A DNA stretch of 64,000 nucleotides from Dendrolimus kikuchii. Lineage: Eukaryota > Arthropoda > Insecta > Lepidoptera > Lasiocampidae. A program made the position numbers and the translations under genes. The notes under the pieces were generated by a model. That model made no database searches, was not told where the DNA came from, and saw only the letters and a program-made list of their open reading frames with translations. The stretch spans positions 27,207,051 to 27,271,050 of the forward strand of contig CM034391.1 of NCBI GenBank assembly GCA_019925095.2, given 5' to 3'. This document shows positions 39,429 to 49,534 of the stretch, one piece after another (within the stretch, counting starts at the first letter, position 1; the number at the start of each line of letters is the position of its first letter).

Positions 39429-39854
39429 ATTTGTGATTGTACTCAATTTAAATTTATTTTTTATTTTATTCAAATTTAGTTTTTTCCAGTTTTTAATTTT
39501 TTTAATTCTTCGAAACAAAGATTTAAGTCATTAGTAGTTAGTAAACTTATTAATAAGATTCAAACGGAATGTAATGTTTGTATTTAGACTTAGTCATTTA
39601 GTTGCGTTTAGTTTTCCCGTCAGAAGTTTCACAGTATTGGATATATCGAATAATTATTTTTTTATGTAGTGCAGCTTACCATTTGTTTCTGTTCGTTTTT
39701 CTAGATTATAAGTATCCAATTTTGGTTTAGATTTATTGTTAGGCCTTAAATTTATTGTTATACTGTTGGATACTTAAAAAAAAATATATAATACATCTTG
39801 TAAATTAATAACAAAAACCCATTTTGTAAAAAAAAATATCAATAAAATAATGTC
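39429..39854. other. AT-rich, no recognisable gene
   Basis: No recurrent element found. Confidence 0.45.
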
Positions 39855-40166
39855 TTTTTTTTATTGCAGGAATCAGTAGACAGGCAGACGGCCCACTTGA
39901 TGGAAAGCAGTTACCATCACCTATACACATTTGCAACACCAAAGGTGCTACAAATGCGCTGCTGCTCTCTTAAGGGAAACTGGCACCTGATCACAAATGC
40001 TGGAACACAACTCATGGTTGTTATGGCGACATACTTTAGACAAGGAGTGGTAGCCATCCAGTCGCGCAAATGCCCTACCACCTGGCTGTGGGTTGTTTCG
40101 TCGCCTCTTACGACAGGCCGCCCCAACGCAGGAGATTGTATTCTTTCTCCGTTCCTGCACGGATAA
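39855..40166 (-). mobile_element. SINE-A, full length
   Basis: TTTTTTATTGCAGGAATCAG to GCACGGATAAAA. Confidence 0.9.
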
Positions 40167-40408
40167 AATTTATATTTGTTAACTTATTAATTTATCGTCT
40201 ACTCTTTAATACGAAATTAATTTGAGAATTCATCGCAACACGTGTCATTTTCAAAGTTTCGGAATAAAATATTTTGATTTCGTTTCAAGCAACACAAATG
40301 TCATTAGAAACGATAAACAGTTTCAAGAGAAACTATTACAATGCATTAGGGTGTCTCGTTATAAGTTTTGAAAATTATTTGTGGGCCAAGTCAGAAACGC
40401 CAGTATCT
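40167..40408. other. No recognisable feature
   Basis: AT-rich spacer. Confidence 0.45.
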
Positions 40409-40636
40409 GCCAGGTGGTAGGGCATTGCCCGACTGGATGGCTACCACCCCTGGTCTAGAGTATGCCGCCATAACAAGCTTGAGTTGTGTTCCGGCATTAG
40501 TGACCAGGTTCTCGCTTAAGAGAGCAGCAGCGCATTTGTAGCACGTCTGGTGTTGCAAATTTCCATAGGCGATGTTAACCGCTTTCCATCAAGTGGGCCG
40601 TCTGCCTGTCTGCTGAACTCCTACAAGTAAAAAAAA
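40409..40636 (+). mobile_element. SINE-A, 5'-truncated
   Basis: Starts at GCCAGGTGGTAGGGC, ends CTCCTACAAGTAAAAAAAAA. Confidence 0.87.
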
Positions 40637-40784
40637 ATATTCCTATTACGTTCAAAATGGTGTTCGTGATAGGGTTGCCATTATAATATTTCTGAAATTC
40701 TGTTGAAAGTATCTAAAGCCACGGATTTAATAAAAAAAAGTATTAATTAGACTTCATATATCATAATATTTGAAATCAGTTAAA

Positions 40785-41036
40785 TTTTTTTATTGCAGGA
40801 GTTCAGCAGGCAGCCAGACGGTCCACGTGATGGAAATCGATACTCCGCTCTCTAAAGGGACCTGGAATCTGGCCACTAATGCCGGAACACAACTGAAGAT
40901 GGTGGCATACTCTAGACCAGGTGCAGTAGCCATCCAGACGCGAAAATGCTATACTACCTGGCTGCGGGTTCATATGTCCCCTCACGACAGACCACCCGTC
41001 GCAAGAAATTGAATTCTTTCTTTGTTCCTCTACGGA
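40785..41036 (-). mobile_element. SINE-A, diverged
   Basis: TTTTTTTATTGCAGGAGTTC at the tail end, then internal deletion and many substitutions (GATACTCCGCTCTCTAAAG); 5' end TCCTCTACGGATA. An older copy. Confidence 0.78.
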
Positions 41037-41631
41037 TATATGTACGAGAATAATACAAAAATATTAACCTCAGGAATCCTAAAACGGTCTAAATAGAAAT
41101 TATATAACTAAATCGTTTCAGATCTTAATTTTTTTTTTATTAAAAAGGGCCTTGTAAGACCTGCGTTTCTACCTATTTTAGTCAGAGTCAATGTTGAGCT
41201 CTTAAAATAAGTCTCATTAGAAAAAAATGGCATTTACAGTTGTCATTTCGTCATTTCTTAATCTATACATTCTTCCTGTTATTAATTTTACATGAATTAT
41301 ATGATTCATTGCATGAAAGATAAAGTCAACAGATATAACAGTTTACAATACGATAGGCGGTCGCTATCGCTATTACCAATTTCTTCCAGATAACCTTTTG
41401 ATGGTCTTTTAAATTTATGGTTACTAAATATCTTTGGTCCTCGCAAGTCTAAAACATGCTGCTGATTCTATATATAGTATGATATATCTTATTTTTGTAT
41501 AGTATATAAAGTATATTATTATTTATTTATTTCCTTTTTACTTATTCTTGGAATGTTTCTTATTATTTATTGTCTTCACCGCCACTGTTGTGTTAATAAT
41601 TTCCTTAGTTTAGGGGGTTGCCTGAAAGAGA
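41037..41631. other. No gene; degenerate LINE 3' end at 41330-41410
   Basis: GATAGGCGGTCGCTATCGC then AATTTCTTCCAGATAACC looks like a minus-strand LINE 3' UTR. Rest unrecognised. Confidence 0.4.
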
Positions 41632-41757
41632 TCGCTTTAAGCGATAAGGCCGCCCTTTGTTCAACATTTATTGTACTTAGTTTTATGAACGTAGTTTTAA
41701 TTTTTGGTGAACAATAAAGTGTTTTCATTCATTCATTCATTCATAGTTTGATAGGAA
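41632..41757 (+). mobile_element. CR1/Jockey-type LINE 3' end with (ATTC)n tail
   Basis: GAGATCGCTTTAAGCGATAAG, GGCCGCCC, GAACAATAAAGTG and CATTCATTCATTCATTCAT. Confidence 0.65.
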
Positions 41758-41854
41758 CAGTGGTATGTTGCATTATTCTCACTTTACCGTTGCAGTATCT
41801 AATAATAAATAAATACATACATGATATACATGCCTTAGTAAAATATAAAAATTA

Positions 41855-41945
41855 GAATAAAACTACATTTTAACGGTTGTAAGTGCAGTAATTTATTTGA
41901 TTTTTATTATTCCGACGTTGTGATCACTTTTCAGTAGCATTGAGA
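41855..41945 (-). repeat. Dispersed repeat fragment (CCGACGTT region)
   Basis: AAAACTACATTTTAACGG to ATTCCGACGTTGTGATCAC; partial copy of the family at 13141 and 60797. Confidence 0.55.
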
Positions 41946-41968
41946 CAAAAATATTAAGTCATACTTAT

Positions 41969-42219
41969 TGGTGGCAGTTGCACCTCGGGTTTGTAAATGA
42001 AAATTCGACGTATTAATGGACTGTATGATTATTATTTATAAATGTACATTTAAAGAGTATAACAAAGAGAGTCGAGTACAATATAGCTGAGTGGCTGAAT
42101 TGATAATTTTTCTTGAAGAGATAGTAGTATCAGCAGTAGGTTCATTTTCAGTATTTTCGGCCTCCTATACCCGCATTCCGTCCGACGCCTAGTTGCTAAT
42201 CGCGCTAGCTATGGGCGTC
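41969..42219 (-). repeat. BEL/Pao 3' LTR (251 bp)
   Basis: Differs from the 5' LTR (47785-48030) by three substitutions and five short indels. The last ten codons of pol run into it. Confidence 0.88.
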
Positions 42220-44840
42220 GGCGGTATGCGGGGCGCGGAGTGTAGATGTGCTCCGGCGGGCGGGTCAGGGGGGTGCTCTCTGTCCGCAACATCCTCCCCC
42301 CGGCGCAGATCCTCGAAGCCATCTCTTCTCGTCAGGACGATGAGCCTCCTTACTGGTCTCCTGAAGATGCCTCCCCGCGTTCGCACGTCCGCGCTCCGTA
42401 TTATGTTGTCCGGTCCGCGATAAGTGCGCTCGATTTGACCCCGGGGCCATACGTTACGTGGCAACAGACCGTCCGCAATGATAACGACGTCTCCAACACG
42501 TATGCTTTCCTCACGTCGTCTTACGTCGTCCCTCGGTGCCAATGTAGGTAAGTACTCGCGTAGCCAACGAGTCCAGAACATGTCCGCTAAAGCTTGAGTG
42601 GCGATCCATGTCTTCCTGTCTGCTAACTCGTTCGTTCCCGTGATTGGCAAGCCCGTCGCCGACCCGATTAGAAAGTGGTTCGGGGTGAGCGCTTCGTCGT
42701 CTTCAGGGCTCACCGACACGTGAGTTAGCGGGCGCGAGTTTACGGTATGTTCTATTTCCGTGATGACAGTCGTAAGTGTTTCTTCCCTGGGAGCTTGTTC
42801 CGCCAATGTCGCGTGGAGTGCCGTCTTCACCGACCGAATTAACCGTTCCCAAGCTCCCCCCTGGTTCGGTGCGCCGGGATCGATGAAACGCCACGCTAAG
42901 TGTCTCCCTTTTACGTGATCTGGCATCTCTTCCTTCCATCTCGCGTACGCCGTTAGTAACTCTGTGTCCGCTCCATGGAAATTCGTTGCATTATCAGACC
43001 ATATCACTTGAGGCCAGCCGCGTCGTGCTCCCATCCTTCTTAGGGCCATGATAGCAGAGTCTGTGCTAAGGCTTGCTATAAGTTCCATATGAATGGCACG
43101 AGTCACCATACATGTAAACAGCATTCCCCATCGTTTTTCTTTGCGACGTCCTATGGTCACCCATATGGGGCCAAAACAGTCAATTCCGCAATTGGTAAAA
43201 GGCCGTGCGTAGGCAGCTAGACGGTCCTTTGGCAGGTTTCCTTTCACCGGTACTGTCGGCGCAGTCTTCTTCAAACGACAGACCGTACATTGCCGCAGGA
43301 TGTTTCGCACCGTAGGTCGCACTCGTAGCACCCAGTATTTTTGCCGGACGTTGTTTACGACATGTTCTCTCCCTATGTGATGATGCTGTTCATGTTCACC
43401 TCTTATAATCAGCCGAGTGAGGTGATGTGACCCGTCTAAGATCGGTGGGTTGCCGGTAAGCTCGCGCAGGGTGGCCGCATTGATCCTGCCGTTTAGCTTT
43501 ATTACCCCGTCCCCCCCGTATTCGGGGTCGAGCTTATAAAGCCGGCTGTCACGTGACACGCGTTCTCCTTTCTTCAAACGCTCGTAATCCTTCGGGAAGC
43601 TTTCCTGTTGCGCTTGACGAATGAGTAAACGTTCAGCTCTCTCTATGTGTCGCGTTTCCATAGTGCGAGTCCTTCGTCTGCACTTGTCGATAAAGGCGAG
43701 CGCGTAGGCGGTCGCTCGTAGCAATTTTCCGTATGACGAAAATCTTGTGACGTCAACGAGTGGCTTTTCATCGGTCGTGTAAGTTACCACGACCTCGTCA
43801 TCTTCGGTTTCCGTCGGTTCTTCTTTCGGCCAATTCGTCGGGGGTCCATGGAGAAATTCCGGGCCTTTAAACCAGCGGTCGTCCGTTTTCATACTCGAGA
43901 CGTTAATCCTGGTTGCGTCGTCGGCGACGTTGTAACTTGTCGGCACCCATCGCCATTGCTCAGACTCGGTTATTTCGCCGATTTCGCTCAGTCTGTGTGC
44001 AACGTATGGGGTATATCGTACCGAGTCGTTTCTTATCCAGTGAAGAACGGTCTTCGAGTCGCTCCAAAAGATGACGTCATAACGCTTGAAACTATGTTCC
44101 TTTTTTATTTCCGCCGCTAACCTGGCTCCTATTAGCGCGGCTTGTAGCTCCATCCGCGGGATGCTTTGCGCCTTCATCGGGGCCACTTTCGCTTTTCCCG
44201 CGATTAAAGTGACGCCGACGTTCCCGTTGCGCTGCTCAAAGCGCCAGTAAGCCGCTGCTGCGTAGGCCTGTTCGCTGGCGTCCGTAAAGACGTGTAATTG
44301 CATGTTTACGACGTCTTTATTCCATCCATGGCACCTTCTTTTCATCTTGCGCTCGTTCCTGCGCAGACGGCGTGACGCCGCGTCGTAACTCGGCGGCGTA
44401 ACGACTCCGTCTTGTTGCCATGGCAGTCTGCATTCAATGAGACTGTTCATTTTCGTAGCAACCTGGGCAAACTCGTTCTGTGCCCATATTACATTCGCTG
44501 TAGTTTCCGTCACGGTAATCTTTCCTTCCCGGAATCTGAACGGGATTCCGCGTACGGCGCCTAGTAAGTCTGGCCCATCCAGTAACGCATCGTTCATGCA
44601 CACCCCGTTTGAACGGGCGGCAGCGTCAAATACCAGTCTCACTTTGTCAGGCTTATTCGGGTTCGTAACGGCGAAGTGAGGCATGTACCACATGCGTTGG
44701 TTTCCTTCGTGGCTTCGTTCGCAAGGCTCGGCGTATCCTTTTGCTAGTAGCCTGTTGACCTGGGCTGTGTATGCTTGTTTAAACTGCGGCGATTTGTACA
44801 CTGTGCACTCGATCCCGCACAGACGGCGCACCGCTATGTC
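42189..44840 (-). CDS. BEL/Pao pol: RT N-terminus, RNase H, integrase (RT core missing)
   Basis: Follows the Gag-protease frame in the same reading frame after TAA at 44841-44843. The first 105 or so residues are the RT entry region (LLAKGYAEPC, MPHFAVTNPNKPDKVRLVFD, DLLGAVRGIPFRFREGKITV). Then comes an unrelated join and a second copy of the protease/RT border motif (RLPWQQDGVVTPPSYD). No [YF]xDD palm motif is present. RNase H starts at about residue 180 (VFTDASE, RMELQAALIGARLA, WSDSKTVLHWI). The integrase has an HHCC finger (HHHIG...CTVCRLKK), a catalytic triad in GIDCFGP, SDNATNF and GGAWERL, and a C-terminal domain. The frame ends inside the 3' LTR. Confidence 0.9.
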   Translation of the reverse strand, partial: DIAVRRLCGIECTVYKSPQFKQAYTAQVNRLLAKGYAEPCERSHEGNQRMWYMPHFAVTNPNKPDKVRLVFDAAARSNGVCMNDALLDGPDLLGAVRGIPFRFREGKITVTETTANVIWAQNEFAQVATKMNSLIECRLPWQQDGVVTPPSYDAASRRLRRNERKMKRRCHGWNKDVVNMQLHVFTDASEQAYAAAAYWRFEQRNGNVGVTLIAGKAKVAPMKAQSIPRMELQAALIGARLAAEIKKEHSFKRYDVIFWSDSKTVLHWIRNDSVRYTPYVAHRLSEIGEITESEQWRWVPTSYNVADDATRINVSSMKTDDRWFKGPEFLHGPPTNWPKEEPTETEDDEVVVTYTTDEKPLVDVTRFSSYGKLLRATAYALAFIDKCRRRTRTMETRHIERAERLLIRQAQQESFPKDYERLKKGERVSRDSRLYKLDPEYGGDGVIKLNGRINAATLRELTGNPPILDGSHHLTRLIIRGEHEQHHHIGREHVVNNVRQKYWVLRVRPTVRNILRQCTVCRLKKTAPTVPVKGNLPKDRLAAYARPFTNCGIDCFGPIWVTIGRRKEKRWGMLFTCMVTRAIHMELIASLSTDSAIMALRRMGARRGWPQVIWSDNATNFHGADTELLTAYARWKEEMPDHVKGRHLAWRFIDPGAPNQGGAWERLIRSVKTALHATLAEQAPREETLTTVITEIEHTVNSRPLTHVSVSPEDDEALTPNHFLIGSATGLPITGTNELADRKTWIATQALADMFWTRWLREYLPTLAPRDDVRRREESIRVGDVVIIADGLLPRNVWPRGQIERTYRGPDNIIRSADVRTRGGIFRRPVRRLIVLTRRDGFEDLRRGEDVADREHPPDPPAGAHLHSAPRIPPTPIASAISN

Positions 44841-47279
44841 TTAGCTCGGTGGCATGGTGACGTCATCGTTTCGCCAGGGCAGTCTAACTCCGAAGCGGCC
44901 GTTGATTTTCTTCACGGTTTCTGAAAATATCTTCAGCGCCCGTTGTTCTTCCGCTACAGGTTTCACCTTGTTCGATATGCCGAGTGCGTCGATATCGAAA
45001 TGAGACTTCACTATTTCGAATAATTCGTCCTTTTCCCGCGGCTCTTTATCTTGCCACGTTCGGACGTGTAATACTCTGCCGTTTCCCGTCTTCACTGCTT
45101 TCCCGGGTGTGATGCCGTGTACGGCCCACCCCATGAGTGTCAGGGAAGCGGCTGGTTGGCTCTTCTTTCCTGCCAACAGTTTTCTAGTCACGATCAGATG
45201 CCAGTTGTCAGCTCCAATCAATACGCGTGGTTTAGCGTTCATAAAACACACGTCGTCTATATGAAGCGTCTTCAAATGGTGTAACTGTCGTATGACTTCA
45301 GACTTAACGGAGTGAGTTCCCAGTGCGAGTTTCTTCACGGTGCGCGCCTTGATAGGATGGTAGTGCGGTTGCGCTCTTCCGCGCACCGCGACGCTCACCA
45401 TCCTACTTTCCGCTTCCCGCTGGCTCGACGTGATGCCGTGAATGTTCAATGGCCTCCTCGGGCCATCTGCCCCTAGCATCCCGGCTATCTCCTCGTCGAC
45501 GAGCGTGATCGTGGACCCTTCATCCAGCAGCGCGTACGTGCTCACTTCCTTTCCGTTAAGCCCCTTGACGGTAATCGGACACACCTTCAATAACACTCTT
45601 CTCTCGGTGTTAGAATTGTGTGCCGATGCCGTCATGACCGACTCCTCTCTGTCGGCCGGTTGACTGACCGACTCCGCTCGGTCGATCGGTCCACTGACGG
45701 CTCCAGTTTCCCTTCGTTGGTGTAGAAGTGCGTGATGCGGCTCGCGGCATTCATTAACACCGCACTTCCTCGCCTTACAACGGAACCGTCTGTGTTTACT
45801 TAGTAGGCACAAAAAACATATTCTCGTTTCCTTGGCCCACTCCCATCTGGCTGGCAACGACATCGAAGCCAGCTTGCCGCACTGCGTTGTCTGGTGCTCA
45901 GCTCCGCAACAGTAGCACACGATCTTGGCTTCCGTTGTAGCATACACACGGCGACGCTCGTTCATCCTCGGCGGCTTCACTTTATTTTCTTTAGTGACGT
46001 TTACACTCGTCGTAGGCAGTGATGACGTCATGAAAGAATACTTCATTGCTCTGTCTGCTTCGCCCGTTAGAAATTTCGATAGTGTCATAATCTCCGGCTC
46101 GTCTCGGCTCGAGAATTCATCTGCAAAGTCGCACCATTTCGTTCGTAGATGCGGGCTGAGCTTCTCGACGACTTGTCGTGTCAACATAGGGTTAAGTAAA
46201 TATCCCTTGTTGTCGACACACGAGATGACCGTCACTATATTCTGCAGTTTGGTGGCTAGGCTGTTGAGTTCGCTGGCAGACGAACCCGATCGTGGCAACT
46301 TCTTGATGTCTTCCAATGCGCGACTGATTATGATCTCTGGACGTCCATAGCAGCGCTCCAGCGTCTTCATAATGATCGCAGGGTCCACGGCGGTATACAG
46401 CAGGGCTGTCACGCACTCCCTTGCTTCGCCTTTAAGGCAAGTGCGTAGACGGCCTAAGTTCTCCGCAGGTGAAAATCCGTGTAAGCTCGTCGACTCGCGC
46501 ATTGCAGCTTTAAACGGTAGCCACTCTCCCGGGGCCCCGCTAAAGGTAGGCAGCTCCTGGCACTGTCGCGGTGTCGGCCTGTTGCGTGTCATGCGCTCCA
46601 GTACGTCTGCTAGACGGTCGATTCCACGATCCCTGGATCTGGTCGGCGTCGGCGATCTTGCGTTGCGCGGCGTTCTGAACGTCACACGAGCGGTCTGGTC
46701 GTTCGTTTCTGCAGACCGGTCCCGCGCCATTGGATACTCTTCCCTTGCTCTTCCCGCAGCGTCTAACGGTGGTCGCGGTCCGGCTCCTCTCGTTCCGGGC
46801 TCGGTCCTGTCGCCTGCGCTCGGCGACTCCCCCCGTATGCGGGTATTCTTCAACCACTCTGTTATATTTCTCTCTGTTTCCACCCCATCGTCTTCACACA
46901 CGCTGTTCCCGTCTGTCTGCTCCTTGAGGGCGGCTATGTTCGCAGCGACCCTCTTCTTGATCAGCGACACTTGTAACCGGAGCTCCTCCCGACGGATTGC
47001 GGCGATTTGTTCTTCTGCTTCCAGTTCCACTTGCCTCACCAAAGTGGCGGCGCTGAGCTGCGAACGGTGTGATCGGACGGACGGTGATCGCGATTGGCGT
47101 TCAGTACGAATCGCGGTGTGTACTTGCGCGGTCGTCGTCTGTTGCATTCCGGGCGACGCGGGTCGCGATACGTTCGGCGCGGACGCGGACGCGGATATAT
47201 GTACGGACGGCGACGCGGGGGGTTCTTGATACGCTCTCTGCACTCTGTCTTCGGCGGTCTTGCTCCTGGTGTTCGGCAT
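44841..47279 (-). CDS. BEL/Pao Gag and protease (812-codon frame)
   Basis: Starts at ATG 47279 (MPNTRSKTAEDRVQ), after a leader of about 500 bp. Residues about 75-115 form a coiled coil (EEQIAAIRREELRLQVSLIK). A Pao-type Gag core begins near residue 241 (LPTFSGAPGEWLPFKAAM) and carries GRPEIIISRALEDIKKLP. Zinc knuckles follow (CYCCGAEHQTTQC; CFLCLLSKHRRFRC; CREPHH). The aspartic protease site is ALLDEGSTITLVD. The frame ends RLPWRNDDVTMPPS at a TAA where the second copy of the motif in pol has Tyr. Gag would form the particle; protease would process it. Gag and pol are normally one frame in this group. Confidence 0.9.
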   Translation of the reverse strand: MPNTRSKTAEDRVQRAYQEPPASPSVHISASASAPNVSRPASPGMQQTTTAQVHTAIRTERQSRSPSVRSHRSQLSAATLVRQVELEAEEQIAAIRREELRLQVSLIKKRVAANIAALKEQTDGNSVCEDDGVETERNITEWLKNTRIRGESPSAGDRTEPGTRGAGPRPPLDAAGRAREEYPMARDRSAETNDQTARVTFRTPRNARSPTPTRSRDRGIDRLADVLERMTRNRPTPRQCQELPTFSGAPGEWLPFKAAMRESTSLHGFSPAENLGRLRTCLKGEARECVTALLYTAVDPAIIMKTLERCYGRPEIIISRALEDIKKLPRSGSSASELNSLATKLQNIVTVISCVDNKGYLLNPMLTRQVVEKLSPHLRTKWCDFADEFSSRDEPEIMTLSKFLTGEADRAMKYSFMTSSLPTTSVNVTKENKVKPPRMNERRRVYATTEAKIVCYCCGAEHQTTQCGKLASMSLPARWEWAKETRICFLCLLSKHRRFRCKARKCGVNECREPHHALLHQRRETGAVSGPIDRAESVSQPADREESVMTASAHNSNTERRVLLKVCPITVKGLNGKEVSTYALLDEGSTITLVDEEIAGMLGADGPRRPLNIHGITSSQREAESRMVSVAVRGRAQPHYHPIKARTVKKLALGTHSVKSEVIRQLHHLKTLHIDDVCFMNAKPRVLIGADNWHLIVTRKLLAGKKSQPAASLTLMGWAVHGITPGKAVKTGNGRVLHVRTWQDKEPREKDELFEIVKSHFDIDALGISNKVKPVAEEQRALKIFSETVKKINGRFGVRLPWRNDDVTMPPS

Positions 47280-47784
47280 CTTCGGTCCTTGCCTTAGCCT
47301 AACACGTATGACCGACTACCCTGACCAGTGTGTATATATGTGTGTGTATAACCGACGATCCTAATTTACTACACTAAACACTAAACACTGAGACCTTTGA
47401 CCGACCTAACTGGAAACAGCGCACCGTCTACGACTTTGTGAACTGGCCGTTTGGCACCGTTAGGTGGACAGTCACTCGGTCACGGTACGAAGTAACGTTA
47501 TTCTTTCTTCCGGTCTTGATCCTGCAGACGCGTAGCCTCGGCGTCCGGGGCAGGAACTCTTGGTCTCCTGGTACGTAGTCCGGCAGGAACTCTTGGTCTC
47601 CTAGTACGTAGTCCGGGCTGCCCACGATGATCTTCTATAATAATCTTCTTTCTTCTTTAGGGTGCCGCTACGAGACCGTATAGAGTTGGTCTTTCTTCTT
47701 TCTTGAGGTTTCGATGGAGCAAAAGACACTGCTCGTTTCTTCTTTGCGATTCTTCTATCCGGCGGCGAAGTACCAAAAAACTAT
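47280..47784 (-). other. BEL/Pao leader with primer-binding-site candidate and a 33-bp direct repeat
   Basis: Just inside the 5' LTR the minus strand reads ATAGTTTTTTGGTACTTCGC. TGGTACTTCGCCGCC is a possible primer-binding site; the matching tRNA is not identified. At 47551-47615 a 33-bp unit (GGCAGGAACTCTTGGTCTCC...) is repeated twice in tandem. Confidence 0.55.
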
Positions 47785-48030
47785 TGGTGGCAGTTGCACC
47801 TCGGGTTGTAAATGAAAATTCGACGTAATAATGGACTGTATGATTATTATTTATAAATGTACTATACATTTAAAGAGTATAACAAAGAGAGTACAATATA
47901 GCTGAGTGGCTGAATTGATAATTTTTCTTGAAGAGATAGTATCAGCAGTAGTCATTTTCAGTTTTTTCGGCCTCCTATACCCGCATTCCGTCCGACGCCT
48001 AGTTGCTAATCGCGCTAGCTATGGGCGTCA
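47785..48030 (-). repeat. BEL/Pao 5' LTR (246 bp)
   Basis: On the minus strand starts TGACGCCCATAGCTAGC and ends GCAACTGCCACCA. Carries AACATACAGTCCATTATT-type U3/R sequence with AT-rich stretches; promoter position not assigned. Confidence 0.88.
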
Positions 48031-48095
48031 GCACCTCTGATATTGCTAATGTCCATACGTGACGATTAACACTTTCCATCACAGTTGTCTACTGT
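48031..48095 (+). repeat. SINE-A fragment beside the 5' LTR
   Basis: GCACCTCTGATATTGCTAATG then ACTTTCCATCACAGTTGTC; diverged 3' part without tail. Confidence 0.55.
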
Positions 48096-48118
48096 GGTAT
48101 ATATATAAATGTATATAT

Positions 48119-48300
48119 ATACTAGCTGTCCCGGAAGACGTTATTCTGCCCTGAAGAAATAAAATTTAGAACCCGATTCCAACTCCACCTACCGGGTCCA
48201 AATGTAAGCTACTAATCCAAGTGTAAATTTGATTAAAATCGGTCAAGTAGTTTAGGAGACCAGCGCGGGCCAACAACGTAACACGTAATTTATATATATA
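48119..48300 (-). mobile_element. Helitron-like element, A|CTAG end, other subfamily
   Basis: ACTAGCTGTCCCGGAAGACG, then AACCCGATTCCAACTCCACC and TCGGTCAAGTAGTTTAGGAG. The minus-strand 3' end is CTAG. Confidence 0.5.
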
Positions 48301-48634
48301 ATTATTATTTTTATGTCGATAATCGAATCGATGCAAGATTTCTTGACCAACATTAAAATCTTAGATCCAATACAATAGGTTTGTGTTTGTTACCCGCTAC
48401 CTCTTATACTTGCACCACGCTGTGTTAATGTGGTCGCATTCTCAAATTGCCAAATCCCGTGCTCGGCCGCAGTTAGTCTGTTGGCCATCCGCCAAGCAGC
48501 CCCTTCTTCCTTGCGCCACAAATAAATCATCCGCCATTAGCAACATTCATATCGCCGATATTGGTACATTTGGGACGCGACGCAAGTGCACGTATTGCGA
48601 ATGTCAGCTAGCTGCTATACAGACTATATTGTGT
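48301..48634. other. No recognisable gene
   Basis: No repeat or motif found. Confidence 0.4.
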
Positions 48635-48690
48635 CCGTGTAGGAACCGAAAAAGAATACAATTTCTTGCGGCGGGGCGACTTGTCGTATG
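48635..48690 (+). repeat. SINE-A 5' fragment joined to a different GC-rich sequence
   Basis: GTGTCCGTGTAGGAACCGAA to TGGCGGGGCGACTTGTCG-like sequence. From about 48690 it continues into GATGCGATGGCCGGGAGAAG and an AGG-rich block not found in other copies. Confidence 0.6.
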
Positions 48691-49259
48691 CGGGCGCGAT
48701 GCGATGGCCGGGAGAAGGCAAAGGGACGTGGAGGAAGAAGCAAGGAAGGACTCACCTCGCCACCAGTCCGCCGCCACACTGCGCTCGTCCCCCGGGGGTT
48801 CACACACTCACTAGGATTATGCTTTGATAATTAAATGTGGCTATAACAGTTTATTTCTTTATTATATGTGTTCCAACAATTTATACGTATTTTTATACAT
48901 AGTGCGGTAACAGCAGTGACAATCACTCCTAATGTTTTTCTTGTTCTACGCATTCTTCGTTTAAAAGTTTACTCTTTTCTTGATGGCGAGGATGGAGAGG
49001 AAGAATTTACATGGAGGTGTTCCTCGGCGCAACCAGTCGTTGAGACAGAAATGTCTTGAGTTCGAACCAGGTTCAAACTCAAGACATTTCTAAATGCTCA
49101 TCAATACGCACAATGTGATCTCAGGCACGACACAAGTGCTATATGACTATGAATTTATTTATTTTAATTTAATAAAATTTGGTTAATTCATAGATAGATA
49201 TATTTTGTTTCGTTGCTGCTACTGTTATTTTATATATGTAGGTATTACGTTTTTAAATT

Positions 49260-49296
<37 letters not shown>

Positions 49297-49534
49297 GTCT
49301 ACATTTCATTCAACTTTAATTATTCTATATATTTATTTGTTGTTATGTGTTGTATTGTCCACCGTGACTTCACTTTTTGGTCCCAGACGGAAGAACAGCG
49401 CTAGTCCTTGTTGGCTAGCATTATGCTGAGACTGGGTCCAATTTAGGACTTATTTTGTTTTTTTTTCTATTTACATTAATTTAGTTTTTGTTCTAAATAA
49501 AATATTTTCTTTCTTTCTTTCTTTCTTTCTTTCG
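48691..49534. other. No gene; microsatellites
   Basis: 48830-49080 is unrecognised. GTCTTGAGTTCGAACCAGGT and its inverse near 49050-49090 make a hairpin (CTTGAGTTtgaaccTGG...AACTCAAG). (TA)n lies at 49263-49293 and (TTTC)n at 49508-49534. Confidence 0.45.

Larger units (their letters stand above)
41969..48030 (-). mobile_element. BEL/Pao LTR retrotransposon, 6.06 kb, defective
   Basis: Complete LTR-to-LTR structure on the minus strand: 5' LTR, leader of about 500 bp, Gag-protease frame, pol frame, 3' LTR. The two flanks do not match (CTTAT on the left, GCACC on the right). The right flank is a SINE-A piece and the left is not, so no 5-bp target duplication remains. Similar LTRs suggest a fairly recent insertion. 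The copy lacks the reverse transcriptase core and has one in-frame stop, so it could move only with help from an intact relative. Confidence 0.9.

Noticed and set aside
46372..47229. 285-codon plus-strand frame
   Set aside because: Antisense of BEL/Pao Gag; Ser/Arg-rich with no motif.
49263..49293. Possible regulatory (TA)n tract
   Set aside because: A simple microsatellite without any nearby gene.
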